Source: Iris pallida (Eukaryota > Streptophyta > Magnoliopsida > Asparagales > Iridaceae). From it: DNA of 64,000 nucleotides. Location: contig JANAVB010015600.1 of assembly GCA_029216955.1 (NCBI GenBank), positions 32,557,587 to 32,621,586 of the forward strand, read 5' to 3'. Positions within the stretch are counted from its first letter, which is position 1. Every line of letters starts with the position of its first letter. Positions 1 to 12,682 of the stretch are shown piece after piece. The notes beneath the pieces were generated by a model, which saw only the letters and a list, made by a program, of their open reading frames with translations, did not search any database and was not told where the DNA came from. Both the position numbers and the translations under genes were made by a program.

Positions 1-240
1 GCGGGGGCGTCGGGGGCTGGGTGGCGGGGGGGGCGGCGGTGGACGGGGGGTTGTGGGTGGCGGGGCTGCTGAGGGCGGCGAGCTTGGGGCGGGGGCGACG
101 GGGGCTGGGCGATGGGCTTGGGGCGGAGGCGTCGGGGGCTGGGCGGCGGGATTGTAGCGGGGGCGTCGGGGGCTGGGCGGCGGGGGGCTGCGGTGGGCGG
201 AGGTTGTGGATGGCGGGGCTGCGGGAGTCAAGTGGCTAAG
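1..240. repeat. G-rich degenerate minisatellite
   Basis: Short degenerate units built around GGGGGCGTCGGGGGCTGGGCGGCGG repeat up to about 230, and a second small block of the same units lies at 838-912. The ORFs across it are Gly/Ala/Arg-rich in several frames and look like products of base composition. I see no gene here. Confidence 0.7.
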
Positions 241-548
241 GCTCACTTCCAATTTCATGTGGTCTCTAAAATTTATTCAAACTTAGGTTACAGTTCCTTT
301 CTTTCTGTCTTTTATTTTTTGCTCACTGCAATGCACAGCCATAAGCACACATTTAAACTATGAACCCTAATATTGGCCCAACGGTGTTCTTGCCCAGGTT
401 ATAATGGACTTAGCAAGAGTCCATTCCCTGCTCTTCTATTAAACTGTCACACATATATATATGCAACCGACGCACAGCCATAAGCATTCTTCATATATAT
501 ATGCAACCGAACTACTTTGCTCAAATCCTGAAGATTTCTTTACAAGTC

Positions 549-615
<67 letters not shown>

Positions 616-1259
616 AAGAAAAGGGTACTTTTATTCAAAAAAACGAAAAGACTACTGGTCACAACCCATAGCAATACACTACAAGCTATAAGCACTACAT
701 GCTATTATCCTCCCATGAGGTTTGCATCTGTATCAATGTTGTTTAAAATCCCATGAATAGTCATGGATATGCCTTCAAAAACTCTTCTATTTTGCTCATG
801 CCATATGTGCCATACAGCCAATAATAGTTTGATCTTGGCTTGGGGCGGGGGCGTCGGGGGCTGGGCGGCGGGCTTGGGGCGGCGGGCTTTGGTCGGGGGC
901 GGCAGGGGGCTTTGCTTCTCAAATTCATCTGAGTTTATATATTGGCTAAATAATGTGTTATCCATATTGGGTGTTATCCATTAATTTGGTGGTGTTTGGA
1001 TTAGTAAATGTGAATATGGGGTTTGGGTTCGTGGTGTATATGTTCACTGTCTCAAGGACAGTGCGAGTTCTTCATCTGCCTTCTTTGTTAAGAATATCCT
1101 TGGGACATTTACTTCACCAAAGTCACTGAATAATTAAAAAAATTTCTGGAAAACCGACCCTTAGAGTGTATCAGTTGTGTGCTTCTATATAGATGTATAT
1201 ATATCTATACATCTAACTGTGATATACATATGTGTATATGTGCTTTAGAGAGTGATGAA
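241..1259. other. No gene seen; AT-rich spacer
   Basis: Apart from the TA microsatellite at 552-614 and the second G-rich block at 838-912, I see no conserved coding sequence, terminal repeat or RNA gene. Confidence 0.5.
552..614. repeat. (TA)n microsatellite
   Basis: About 31 uninterrupted TA units. Similar tracts recur at 30399-30474, 53540-53585, 61771-61852, 63157-63190 and 63351-63449. Confidence 0.95.
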
Positions 1260-1261
1260 TA

Positions 1262-2440
1262 TAGGCAGGCAATGATGATATGAAAACCTATCACTATATC
1301 TTATATAGTAGTAGATGATGTCTTAGTATTATATTATATTAGTTCATCTTGATTCTGTTACATTCTTCAGATACTAGATACGATAAGAACATATACTACA
1401 CCATATGTAGAGAACATAGATGATTCAAACTAATGTATGGTAGAATGAATTTTGGGTTGTGTTCTGAGCCATCCGTTCTCACACTTAAAACACATAGAAA
1501 TTAGTAGTGTGAGAGCGCCGGAGAGAGTGAGAGCGCCGGAGGGGAGGAGGAGAGAGAGTGAGAGAGTAAAATGGTACGACATGGTGAAGTAGTACTGTAT
1601 TTTGACACCACTTCCATTTGCATTAATCTACAGTACGACATGGTGTTCAGGACATAGTCCCTGCAGCCATTCCACTGGCGAGGCAGAAACTATATAGCCG
1701 TAGATAAAGTTGACTGTCCTCCGACCCTCATCCCTCGGCAATGATGATATGACAATCTATCACTATATCTTATATAGTAGTAGATGATGTCTTAGTATTA
1801 CATTATGTGAGTTCGTCTTGATTCTATTACATTCTTCATATACTAGATACGATAAGAACATATACTACACCATATGTACAGAACATAGATGATTCATACT
1901 AATGTATGCTAGAATGAATTTTGGGTTGTGTTCTGAGCTATCCGTTCTCACACTTAAAACACATAGGAATTAGTAGTGTGAGAACGCCGGAGAGAGTGAG
2001 AGTGCCGGGGGAGGGAAGGAGAGAGAGAGAGTAAAATGTTACGACATGGTGAAGTAGTACTGTATTTTGGCTCCATCTCCATTTGCATTAATCTACGGTA
2101 CAACATGGTGATCAGGACATAGTCCCTGCAGCCATTCGACTGGCTAGGCAGAAACTATGTAGCCATAGATAAAGTTGACTGTCCTTCGACCCTCATCCCT
2201 CGGCAATGATGATATGACAACCTATCACTATATCTTATATAGTAGTAGATGATGTCTTAGTATTACATTATGTGAGTTCATCTTGATTCTGTTACATTCT
2301 TCAGATACTAGATATGATAAGAACATATACTACACCATATGTACATAACATAGATGATTCACAATAATGTATGCTAGAATGAATCTTGGGTTGTGTTCTG
2401 AGCCATCCGTTCTTACACTTGGCAAAAAATTAATTTTTTT
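1262..2440. repeat. Tandem ~465-bp repeat, about 2.5 copies
   Basis: Units begin with GGCAATGATGATATGA and recur near 1269, 1738 and 2203, a period of 465-469 bp. Each unit holds a GAGAGTGAGAG-rich stretch and a landmark GTTGTGTTCTGAGC. Partial copies lie at 2930-3054, 3692-4140 and 31008-31660. The last of these is in the 5' non-coding part of the outer CACTA element, so the repeat probably belongs to CACTA non-coding DNA. Confidence 0.8.
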
Positions 2441-2543
2441 GTACTTTATCTGCTTTCGAAAATATAATTAAATTACATGATGGTTCCTTTAATTAGCTTG
2501 CTTATATTATAATTATATTATTTGTGAATATCGATCTTAACAG

Positions 2544-2816
2544 ATGGCACCCATGACCCGAGGAGCGGCACATCGTTTGAGGGAAACAGTGAATGCTGAG
2601 GTGGCTCCTCCTACTGTTAAGGAGGAAGTGGCACCGGTAGCTAGTGAGACCGGGAGTTCTATTCATCCAGCACCGGTAGCTAGTGAGACCGGGAGTTCTA
2701 TTCATGCAGCACTTGCAAGGGACTACATCTCTCCTCATGCCGTCGATCCCACTTTTTCGAGATGGTTGCGCGATCGTATCAATGAGCGTTTGCGTGAGCT
2801 CCGTGGTTCTCATTAG
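2544..2816 (+). CDS. Small hypothetical protein, CACTA-associated (90 aa)
   Basis: The ATG directly follows a pyrimidine-poor stretch ending in AACAG that could be a splice acceptor, so this may be an exon. The protein starts MAPMTRGAA, has KEEV near residue 26 and a perfect 13-residue duplication (APVASETGSSIHP/A) near residues 30-55, then a C-terminus rich in Arg and Leu. Its start and the acidic VKEE motif resemble the ORF at 27321, so the two may be diverged copies of one gene. I recognise no catalytic domain. Its location amid CACTA-type repeats suggests an element-encoded accessory product; this is inference. Confidence 0.4.
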   Translation: MAPMTRGAAHRLRETVNAEVAPPTVKEEVAPVASETGSSIHPAPVASETGSSIHAALARDYISPHAVDPTFSRWLRDRINERLRELRGSH

Positions 2817-3054
2817 CTATTAGTACTTATTTGTATTGGACTATTTGTATTGGGTTATTTTTATATTAGTCTATTTGTATTGGACTATAAATATGAATTA
2901 GTACTGTGTCAATCTTTGGATTGTATTGGACTACGACATGGTGATCAGGACATAGTCCCTACAGCCATTGGACTGGCGAGGCAAAAACTATGTAGCCGTA
3001 GATGAAGTTGACTGTCCTTCGACCCTCATCCTTCGGCAATGATGATACGACAAC

Positions 3055-3691
3055 CGACCAGAGAGGATACTCTGAGAGATCCATCTGAGTAGACGTATAC
3101 TCTGAGAGATCACCTTTACAAGAATGATATCAGTAGTGGGATTCAGTATTGGAGGAGATATTATCAGAGTATAGGTCCTACTCAGATGGGTCTCTCACCG
3201 TTACTATTTTTTTGACAACATGGTGGATGTGCTCCGTCAACAGATTCTTGCTCCGAGCCAAAACTTTATCCCGGAGCTCAAGTGGACAACCTTCGTGTAG
3301 AGCTCGAGTGAGAGGTTCCTGACAGCATGGTGGTCTCCTTTGTCAAAGTATCCGTGTTCGTCCCATATTGGTTGTTGGACGAGCACGGATACTTTGACAA
3401 AAGAGACCACCATGCTGTCAGGAACCTCTCACTCAAGCTCTACACGAAGGATGTCCACTTGAGCTCCGGGGCAAAGTTTTGGCTCGGAGCAAGAATCTGT
3501 TGATGGAGCACACCCACCATGCTGTCAGAAAAAAATAGTAACGGTGAGAGACCCATCTAAGTAGGACGTATACTCTGATAATATCTCCTCCAACACTCAA
3601 TCCCACTGCTGATATCATTCTTATAAAGGTGATCTCTCAGAGTATACGTCCTACTCAGATGGATCTCTCAGAGTATCCTCTCCGGTTGGAT
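3055..3691. repeat. Long near-perfect inverted repeat (foldback element)
   Basis: The left arm, about 3055-3363, is reverse-complementary to the right arm, about 3377-3691, with only a 13-base loop between them. By eye the arms are over 90% identical. The element sits where part of the ~465-bp repeat would be expected: GATACGACAAC precedes it and GTGTTCTGAGCC follows. A transcript would fold into a ~300-bp hairpin. ORFs on either strand mirror each other and are not evidence of coding. Confidence 0.9.
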
Positions 3692-4228
3692 TGTGTTCTG
3701 AGCCATCCGTTCTCACACTTAAAACACATATGAATTAGAACTATGTTTTGTATTTTCGGTGAACCCAGGGATTGGATTCTGTTTTTGGTATTTTGGTTTC
3801 TGTATTTTGTATTTTGGTTTCTGTATTTTGTATTTTGGTTTTTGTATTTCGGCTCCAGCTCCATTTGTATTAATCTACGGTACGACATGGTAATCAGGAT
3901 ATAGTCCCTGCAGCCATTCGACTAGCGAGGCAGAAACTATGTAGCCGTACATAAAGTTGACTGTCCTCCGACCCTCATCCCTCGGCAATGATGATATGAC
4001 AATGTATGCTAGATACGATCAGCACATATACTACACCATATGTACAGAACATAGATGATTCACACTAATGTATGATAGAATGAATTTTGGGTTGTGTTGT
4101 GAGCCATTCGTTCCCATACTTGGCAATTAAGCATGTGAAATAGAACTGATTATGTTTAGTTTGTCTTACGATACAGATTTTCACATCCAAATTGAAATGG
4201 ATCGTTACTTCGTTGATCGTACATGGAT

Positions 4229-4622
4229 ATACTAGCGGATCAACCTCCTGGACCGTAGGTACTTATAAGTATTGACCGTATCGGATTAGTATCGATCTAT
4301 CATTTTGGTATGGGTCGTAGCGGTTGGTATTGGTCTTAGCGAATTGGTATCGTCCTATCCGATATGTATCGACCGTATAGCTAGGATTCGTATTGGATAG
4401 GACGATACCAAATCGATAAGGACGATACCAATTTGTTAAGGCCAATACCAATTTCCAATATGAATCTTAGCTATACGGCCGATACATATACATATCGGAT
4501 AGGACGATACCAATTTGTTAAGGCCAATACCAATCTGATACATCCTATACCAAACCGATAGACCGATACTAATCAGCTATACTAGATACTAAGTACATCC
4601 GGCCTATACCAGTGGATCCACC
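4229..4622. repeat. Inverted repeat rich in GATACC/GGTATC
   Basis: The left arm (core about 4263-4385) pairs with the right arm (core about 4476-4598). For example, TAGCTATACGG near 4470 complements CCGTATAGCTA near 4372. The arms and spacer contain repeated GGACGATACCAAT units. Outer ends are uncertain. It resembles a MITE or foldback element; I recognise no family. Confidence 0.75.
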
Positions 4623-4794
4623 AATTACTGCAGGATAGGCCCAACGACTCCAGTTACATCCGGTTATTGGTGAGTACATGATTACAAAATAATTCTGTTA
4701 GTCTTGTGATATAGATTTTTACTCTCTCATGCTACCAACGTCACAAATTTTCCAGTGCTGCTGCCTCTAATGATGATGAACGCAAAAATCAAAG

Positions 4795-5072
4795 ACCCAT
4801 CTGCTCCTCCCTACTTCCCTTCTTCTTATTTGACTCTCTCAGCCACATATGATATCTAGCTCAAGTGTAGAATCGGGGGAGAAGAAGTGGGCAGGAAGAG
4901 GAGGGGGAACCAGCACAGCCGATGGAATGACATGAGAAAGTACAGAGGTTTTGCTGGAGGTGCTGGCAATTTTCCCAGGATGGTGTTGAGGAGCAAGTGT
5001 AGAGTCAGCCGAAGGAAGCTATCAACACCATCCTGGAAAAATTGCCAATACCTCCAGCAAAACCTCTGTACT
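4795..5072. mobile_element. Foldback element, left part (split)
   Basis: The left arm (4795-4992) complements 5016-5072 and then continues complementing 27029-27176 on the far side of a 22-kb insertion. Matching landmarks include GAAGAAGTGGGCAGGAAGAG near 4881 and its complement near 27070. The loop is about 4993-5015. ORFs through here read the arms and the inserted LTR and are not genes. Confidence 0.85.
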
Positions 5073-5827
5073 TGTAATGCCCCGTCTCGCAAAGTCAATC
5101 GGAGGAATCGAAACGCCGACGGCGTTCGGACTTGGCCTTACAACGACGACTCGAAGACATCGCTCAGGTGGGGTAGTTTCGGGGAACTTGCCTCATCTTT
5201 GCCTTCACATAAAAAATTACGTATTTTCAACTTGCACAAGTAGGCTTAATAATAAAAGAGACGAATCCACATAGCTAAAAGGAATTATCTCGACAGATCG
5301 AATCGAGTTTAGAACATAGAAAACGTCCCACGGTCGGATTAGAGTTGGTGCTCAGCGTGCTTTAAAAAATGACACTCGATCCTTCGTCCCGCGGCTTAGG
5401 AGAAGGAAAAGTTGGTATTCGACACAAACGAGGTGTTAGCCTAAGTCATAGGCGTCGTCCGCGTAAATGCTCGATAAAGCATGCATTTTTCCACTGCGCA
5501 AGGCTTGGCATAGCCTTGGCTCGTCCCTCGGGTTAAGTTGTAGGCTTGAGTAAGTTAGGCAAAGTTATGCCGATCGACCTAAGTCATTCCAAGTGTCGTT
5601 CCGTTCTTTATGCGGTTGTCAAGTCAAATAGTTCCACGATCTCAAGGGCCGTCATGTAACATATGACTTGGGTGATAGCGTCGCATTGGACGTAAGTCAG
5701 TTAAAGGCACGAGCCTCGGTTGGCACGATGTAAAGTTAGCCACGGTCTATGGCACTTAAGGAACATGTTTTGTTCAAGTTAAGTTGGAAGGCTATGTAGT
5801 AGTCGTTCCCTCGAGTTCAAAGAAGTA

Positions 5828-6130
5828 TTCGAGGCGGTCTCTCGGTTGGGAGTCTCGCGTTCCTATCCACGTTAAGAAGTTTGAGGCGGTCCCTCGGTTG
5901 GGAGTCTCGCGTTCCTATCCACGTTAAAATGTTCGAGGCGGTCCCTCGGTTGGGAGTCTCGCGTTCCTATCCACGTTAAGATGTTCGAGGCGGTCCCTCG
6001 GTTGGGAGTCTCGCGTTCCTATCCACGTTAAAAAGTTCGAGGCGGTCCCTCGATTGGGAGTCTCATATTCCTATCCATGTTAAGAAGTACGAGGTGGTCC
6101 CTCGGTTGGGAGTCTCGCGGTCCCGATGAA
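5828..6130 (+). repeat. ~50-bp tandem array inside the LTR (6 units)
   Basis: The consensus core is GAGGCGGTCCCTCGGTTGGG followed by AGTCTCGCGTTCCTATCC. The 3' LTR has seven units (11005-11365), and this accounts for almost all of the LTR length difference. Confidence 0.9.
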
Positions 6131-7424
6131 CGTAATGCAAAGGGTGGTTCAGAGCACAGTTGCTAAGTATAGTTTCAGTCATACCAACAAATTAGGCCAT
6201 GCATTTACGTGAGTCTAGATGTCACATAGGTGCGTGGTCATTGGACACCTTGTCGACAAGGATTTCTACCTAGACTGGTTATACGTCGGCGCACTGGGCC
6301 CAGTCATCCTAGGAGGTAGACGTTATAGCAGCGCATGCTTTTATTGCGTGGGTAGTCGGGAGCTTTCAACGGGGCTCGCTACCTACGCTGAAGGACCCGC
6401 CGCCTACCCGAGCTATGTCCGCGATGGCTTGTCATGCCAGTGGCCTTTCATATAGATAATTGGCGTGCTAAGCGGCGAATCCGCATGCACGGTGTCGGTC
6501 ATAACAAAGGAAGTGTAAGAACGGTATGCGTTGAATGGAGAAATGTGTGCTCGTTTGCACCTAAAGTATTATAAAGCCTATGATTCGGCTATACGTAAAG
6601 ACAAGTGCTTCGGCACGAGATACGGCATCATGCTTGAGTTTCCAACATCGATTCCACAAGTTGGGTTAGTCATTGCGGGTTAAGTCGAGAAGGGCCGTAG
6701 GGCATGTTTGGTTAAGTCATGTGGAGTTTCTGGGCACGACCTCGAGATGTGAGGCATGGCCGCGTTGTCACAACACGAGTATATGTAAGACTTAGCAAGG
6801 AGGCACTGCCTCGGTGATACTAAAGCACGAATAGAGTTCATTGCACGACCGAGTCGTTACGTCCCTGAGTATGGCACGAAAGGCAAGCACGAGGTGATAA
6901 GTTGATGTTATTGGAACGAAAAGGTCTAGCGGTAAAGTATGAGTACGCTATTAGTGCAAGGCACGGTCACGGTCTAAAAGACACAAAATAGACCAAGGCG
7001 TCGGTCCTAAAAATCGATCCTAAGGCAAGACTAGAAAAACAATCGTAAAGGGGCTTGTATCGCACAAAGTAAAATAAACGTGTCGGTTTTGTATGGATGG
7101 GTGAGGAGCTCACTCCACCAGTACAGTTGAGTACTGACACCCATACAGTTTCCATGTACAGGCTCAGGTAGAAGCTCGTGGCGCGGAGCCCGCTTGGATG
7201 CGTCAAGGCCCAGAGTTCCTTGGCGATTCGAAGCGTGCGGCCGCATGGAATTGAAGACTTATACGGGACATAATGTATGGACATCGCCTATCCGAAGCAT
7301 CTGCTGGCTCGAGACAAGTATTGAGAGATGAGAGAGAGCAGAGTGATTTGTAATATGAGACGAGTGAATTTGAGTGATTGTAATCTTAGCCTTGCGCCCC
7401 CAATGCAACCGTTGTTTCGATATC

Positions 7425-7430
7425 AATAAA
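7425..7430 (+). terminator. Poly(A) signal AATAAA in the 5' LTR
   Basis: AATAAA lies about 200 bp before the LTR end. The 3' LTR has the same signal at 26815-26820, which would process the retrotransposon RNA. Confidence 0.6.
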
Positions 7431-7633
7431 GAGCTTCTTTTGAATGACTTGTGTTTTGTTCTTAACTTCCGCTGCTAGTATTCAATATCTCTGTTTGGGA
7501 CTTCTGTGCGACGACCCCGTCGCAGCCGTTGAAATCGACCGTTATGGAACCCGCCTTGCACGAGCGTAATCTAGGCTCATGAGGCATCATGCCTTAGCGA
7601 GGACGATCGCTCCTACGGGAGCGGGGCGTGACA

Positions 7634-10259
7634 TAATGGTATCAGAGCACGACTTTGCGTCCTTCGACTATCGATTAAATTCTTTAACTCTGATATTTTT
7701 GCGAACTCTGAATGTTGCTTCCGCAAAGTCGATATCGTTGGTGCGCTCTCTCTCAATTATCCCATGGGATGTCCATACAATAAGTCTAATATTTTCGAAA
7801 GCTCGTACAAGCGTTCCATTGAACGCATCGGTAGGCCATCGCCGGACACATTGGTAGGCCTTTGGGCTGAACGGTGCCGACCTTGAGTTGATAGAAGATA
7901 CGTGCTAAAAGTTAGCAAACGTATTGCGTGCTTAAACGACCTTACGCTAACAATAGCGAACGAGCACACGAGATCGAAGTATACTTCTAACGGAATGGTT
8001 ATACACACAGCCTTTGGCTAAGTTGTGCCGATTATCGTGCACCTCAACCTTTTTGGTACGAACGAGTCACGAGCAATATTAAGTATCGCTCGGTCGGGAA
8101 CGGGGATACACTTAGAGTGTATATCGATAGAAGCGCTATTGGACTAACGCCTAGGCATACACGGAAGATTATTTTGGATTTTGAGGAATAGTGCGAACGA
8201 CTTAGTGCGTCGATGCGACGTGAACGATTACGCTAGGGATTCGTCGAACGAATCCAAAACATGTCTTAGCGAATAATGCGAACGTGATTTAGACTAGATT
8301 GGATGACTCGAATTCCGAGTGGTGTATGGTCCGTCTTGGAAATCATTCGAGCGAAAGATTGACGATTGCACGAGTATGAAACGCAAAAACGATTGAGTAG
8401 GTAAAATCGAATCAAGGAAATTGATACGGATCGTATACGAAAAGTTAACACGACGGGTAGGTAGCATGCATGAAATGTTCGATTTTAAAGTTACGTGAAT
8501 GACTCTGAGGATTGGAATGGATATCGTTCGATGATTGAGTTAGCAAGGAATATTACGAATTGAGAAATACGTTGTTCGATGACTTAAGATAGACGGATGA
8601 ACGATACGTGAATTTGGGTTTGTCAAAATTGATGTTGTGAACGATTCGAGGGGTAATGATTGAAATTGAATTTAAATGTCGAGGAGATTATCCAGTCGGA
8701 CGATAGCATCATTCGCACGACTCAGAATTCATTGCAAACGAAGTTCGTCAGGTTACGTATATCGTCGATGATATTGAGGCGTATCAAAGACGATATGCGA
8801 TAACTCGGGGGTAATCTGATACGGTGAATGACGATCGTGCAAGTGTTATCGTTCCAAATGGATGCAATACTTAGGACTTTGGTTGAGACGAATTTTGGAT
8901 GAAAGTGATCGTATCTTGATGATTACTCGGATAACCACAGCGTCGACATTCTTGTCTTACGCGAGCACGACTCCAGCCTCGCACATACGTTGCATCGGAT
9001 TTGGGGCGATCGTTTCGCGTGAGCGCTAACATGGTAATTCATGTCACGGGGATAATCGAACTCAAAAAAATCAAGACGCAACAACTTTGATTGTTTCGAC
9101 TTGTTGGCTTGATGCGAAGGTGAATTCGGAAATTTGCAGGACTTGTGATTGATGAAGGAATGAAACTTAAGGATTGAGTAGGTCCAATCTGCGCATCGAG
9201 AATAAATTAGTCTAGACACAAAACAAGAGTTACGTTCCGATGAGAATAATTATCTCGCGGGAGCATGCATCGTGATTCATGCCCACCGTGGATAATCTGA
9301 CTCGCGTGAGATCGGGGCGCAATATATTGTTAAGTCGGATGACCTTGTGATCGATTACGTGAATTGGGATGAATGACTTAGGGAATATGAGATATAAATT
9401 ATGGTTTAGCGACGAATTGTGTCGTAGCGTGTCTAATTTGGAAGGATTGATAGGCGGATTACGTCGTACGTGTTCAAAGAAATAGATTATGCGAAACGAC
9501 TTGATGAACGAGCGATATTTCTTATCGAGGAAATTGGTTGAAACGTAAATTATCGTAGGATGGCCTTACCGAACGACTCGTACCCCGTGCGTCAAATTTT
9601 GGAATGTGTGTAGGGAATCGATGCTCGATGTTTAGAAATCGGAGTAATACGAGCTTGGGTAGAAAATCCCGTACCATCGATTTGGTTCGACCTTAGGATG
9701 GGGTCAGTGTTGATATCGTTGTTTGGGAACTATGATTCCAGTACTGACGAGAGACATAGCCTAGCGGTTCGAAAGACGTCCGATTGCAAAACGATAGAAA
9801 ATAGTGGAGGCACCACTCATGAGGCTCGGTTGATATGCACGTATATCAGGGACGCCCGAATATGTGCACGATCCAACTCGAGTGGTGATGGCGGATTCTC
9901 TATCACGAGGCTTGGCTGAAATGTATGTATTTTGGGGACGCCTAGAATATGTGCACGATCCAACTAAGTGATACTTTGAATCAAGTGAGAGTTGAGGAAC
10001 GAAAAAGTGTCGAGGATTTTGAAATTGTAGTTTTGAAGAAATGTTGACGGTAACGTGATCATTTAATTGAGACGAGTTCGAATGTTGGTTGATCGGTTGG
10101 TGTGCCTTACGACTAAGTTAGCGATAAGCACGGGCGTGGCTCGAAATCGAAGAAACGTGTAGGCGGAGTGTGTACGATTAAGTCTTGGCCATAGAAATGG
10201 TAGGATGGTTTGCCTTCAGGAAAGTCTCGAGGACGAGACTTGTTCTGAGTGGTGTATGT
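7634..10259 (+). other. Non-coding interior of the LTR element
   Basis: 2.6 kb between the LTRs with stops in every frame and no gag, protease, RT, RNase H or integrase motif. It has a small internal duplication sharing AATATGTGCACGATCCAACT (about 9820-9882 and 9906-9968). The right end carries TCGAGGACGAGAC near 10228. Confidence 0.7.
7637..7648 (+). other. Primer binding site, initiator Met tRNA
   Basis: TGGTATCAGAGC lies three bases after the 5' LTR. This is the standard plant LTR retrotransposon site that pairs with the 3' end of tRNA-iMet. Confidence 0.95.
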
Positions 10260-11548
10260 TGTAGTGCCCCATCCCGCAAAGTCAATCGGAGAAATCGAAA
10301 TGCCGACGGCGTTCGGACTTGGCCTTACAACGGCGACTCGAAGACATCGCTCAGGTGGGATAGTTTCGGTGAACTTGCTTCATCTTTGCCTTCACATAAT
10401 AAATCGCGTGTTTTCAACTTGCACAAGTAGGCTTAATAATAAAAGAGACGAATCCACATAGCTAAAGGGAATTATCTCGACGGATCGAATCGAGTTTAGA
10501 ACATAGAAAATGTCCCACGGTCTGATTAGGGTTGGTGCTCAGCGTACTTTGAAAAATGACACTCGATCCTTCGTCCCACGGCTTGGGAGAAGGAAAAGTT
10601 GGTATTCGACACAAACGAGGAGTTAGCCTAAGTCATAGGCGTCGTCCGCGTAAATGCTCGATAAAGCTTGTACGTTTCCACTGCGCAACGCTTGGCATAG
10701 CCTTGTCTCGTCCCTCGGGTTAAGTTGTAGGCTTGAGTAAGTTAAGCAAAGTTATGCCGATCGACCTAAGTCATTCCAAGTGCCGTCCCGTTCTTTCTGC
10801 GGTTGTCAAGTCAAATAGTCCCACGGTCTCAAGGGCCGTCATGTAACATATGACTTGGGAGATAGCGTCGCATTGGACGTAAGTCAGTTAAAGGCACGAG
10901 CCTCGGTTGGCACGATGTAAAGTTAGCCACGGTCTATGGCACTTAAGGAACGCATTTTGTTCAAGTTAAGTTGGAAGGCTATGTAGTCGTCGTTCCCTCG
11001 AGTTCAAAGAAGTATCCGAGGCGGTCTCTCGGTTGGGAGTCTCGCGTTCTTATCCACGTTAAGATGTTCGAGGCGGTCCCTCGGTTGGGAGTCTCGCATT
11101 CCTATCCATGTTAAAATGTTCGAGGCTGTCCCTCTGTTGGGAGTCTCGCGTTCCTATCCACGTTAAGATGTTCGAGGCGGTCCCTCGGTTGGGAGTCTCG
11201 CGTTCCTATCCACGTTAAGATGTTCGAGGCGGTCCCTCGGTTGGAAGTCTCGCGTTCCTATCTACGTTAAGAAGTTCGAGGCGGTCCCTCGGTTGGGAGT
11301 CTCGCGTTCCTATCCACGTTAAGAAGTACGAGGCGGTCCCTCGGTTGGGAGTCTCGCAGTCTCGATGTACGTAATGCAAAGGGTGGTTCAGAGCACGAGT
11401 TGCTAAGTATAGTTTCAGTCGTACCAACAAATTAGGCCATACATTTACGTGAGTCTAGATGTCTCGTAGGTGCGTGGTCATTGGACACCTTGTCGACAAG
11501 GATTTCTGCCTAGATTGGTTATACGCCGGGGCACCGGGCCCAGTCATC
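10260..11548 (+). repeat. 3' LTR of the non-coding LTR element, first part
   Basis: Begins TGTAGTGCCCC and matches the 5' LTR from 5073. It is interrupted after CCCAGTCATC. A seven-unit ~50-bp array lies at 11005-11365. The LTR resumes at 25694. Confidence 0.92.
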
Positions 11549-12682
11549 TGTTTCAGTTAACAAAATGCCTTGGAGAAATTGGCTTTTGAAAATAAAACGA
11601 GAAAAAGTACAAGAAGTACAAATTTGATTCTGGAGAAGTATTGCTATGGAAGTCTGATTCGTAAATGATCACTTTGTTCCTTGGACCATATGATGATGAT
11701 GAAGGTCACTGCTTGAAGTAGAACAACTGGAAGAACTAAGTCACCAGAAAGGTATCGACGCACTTGGACACTGATGGCGAGGCCGAATGCTTTCCTGCTT
11801 TGCTTCACTCTGTTCTGAAAGAAAAGTTGAAGAAGAATGCTCTGGAGAATCAAAATCTCTAAGTTCTGATCTCTGTATTCTCTCCTCTCTCTGTGTGTCT
11901 CCTTGTCTGTCTCTGTCCTTCGTTATGAGAAAAATAAGTCTATTTATAGACTTGGGCTCTTGTGCGTAAAAACTCAGCAAAAGTTCCATCTTTACGCTAA
12001 CAACTGCCACCCATGATCGAAGCCATCCTCTACATATGTTGATGTGTGTTCCATCGCTTCAGTAAGGATAGGATACATGTACACACGTTCTTCGAGAAGA
12101 GTGGCATGAAAGCCACGTAAGCAAACCACGTTCTAAACTGGTGGAGGAGAATAGGGCGTAAAAATAGCACCAATGTACTCTGAGCGTAAAGCAGTAGATT
12201 TGGCATAAAATGGCCTTGACATAGACTTCCCGCGTAAAGTGTTATTAAATAACCTTGAGCGTAAAAGTAGCTCAAATAGACTTTACGTACACGTCGACTG
12301 TTGAGCGTAAAGGCTCGTATAATCTTCGTGCGTAAAAGGAGCCGTAGTGTGAGCGTAAAGTAGCTCAATCCACACACTAAACGACAATATTGGTCTCTGT
12401 GTAAAAACAAATCCCTTTGTGATATATGTCATCATTAATATCTCCATGTCAGAGTTTGCATTAAATGCGAGATTTGACAGCTTTGTCCAGCGTAAAAGTG
12501 GCTGCTCTGTCCTTGGCGTAAAATCATGGGTGTAGACCCGAGCGTAAAATGATCAGCCTGCTTAGGCGTAAAGCGATTAGCCTAGTCTTGGGCGTAAAGA
12601 GATTACCCGCTCTGCTAGGCGTAAAGCAGATCACTTATGAATGAGATGACTCTTTCTTTGAAGCACTTTTTACGCTCCTACA
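11549..12682 (-). repeat. 3' LTR of the Tat element
   Basis: 1,134 bp on the left in plus coordinates; it is the 3' LTR because the coding is on the minus strand. It contains about 16 GCGTAAA/TTTACGC motifs and a minus-strand TATAAATA at 11941-11950. Confidence 0.93.

Larger units (their letters stand above)
5073..7633 (+). repeat. 5' LTR of the non-coding LTR element
   Basis: 2,561 bp, from TGTAATGCCCC to GCGTGACA. It contains six ~50-bp tandem units near 5828-6130 and an AATAAA signal at 7425-7430. Confidence 0.92.

Noticed and set aside
4887..5243. 118-aa ORF across the foldback and LTR start
   Set aside because: It runs through an inverted-repeat arm, its loop and the LTR junction, so it cannot be an ancestral gene; a similar reading at 10185-10430 is the other LTR.
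5828..6130. Regularly spaced ~50-bp repeats, CRISPR-like at first glance
   Set aside because: There are no unique spacers, the units are contiguous, and they lie inside a retrotransposon LTR in a plant genome.
12030..12410. 126-aa minus ORF in the Tat LTR (and 92 aa at 25143)
   Set aside because: The frame is broken in the other LTR copy and it reads through the GCGTAAA motif array; no domain.
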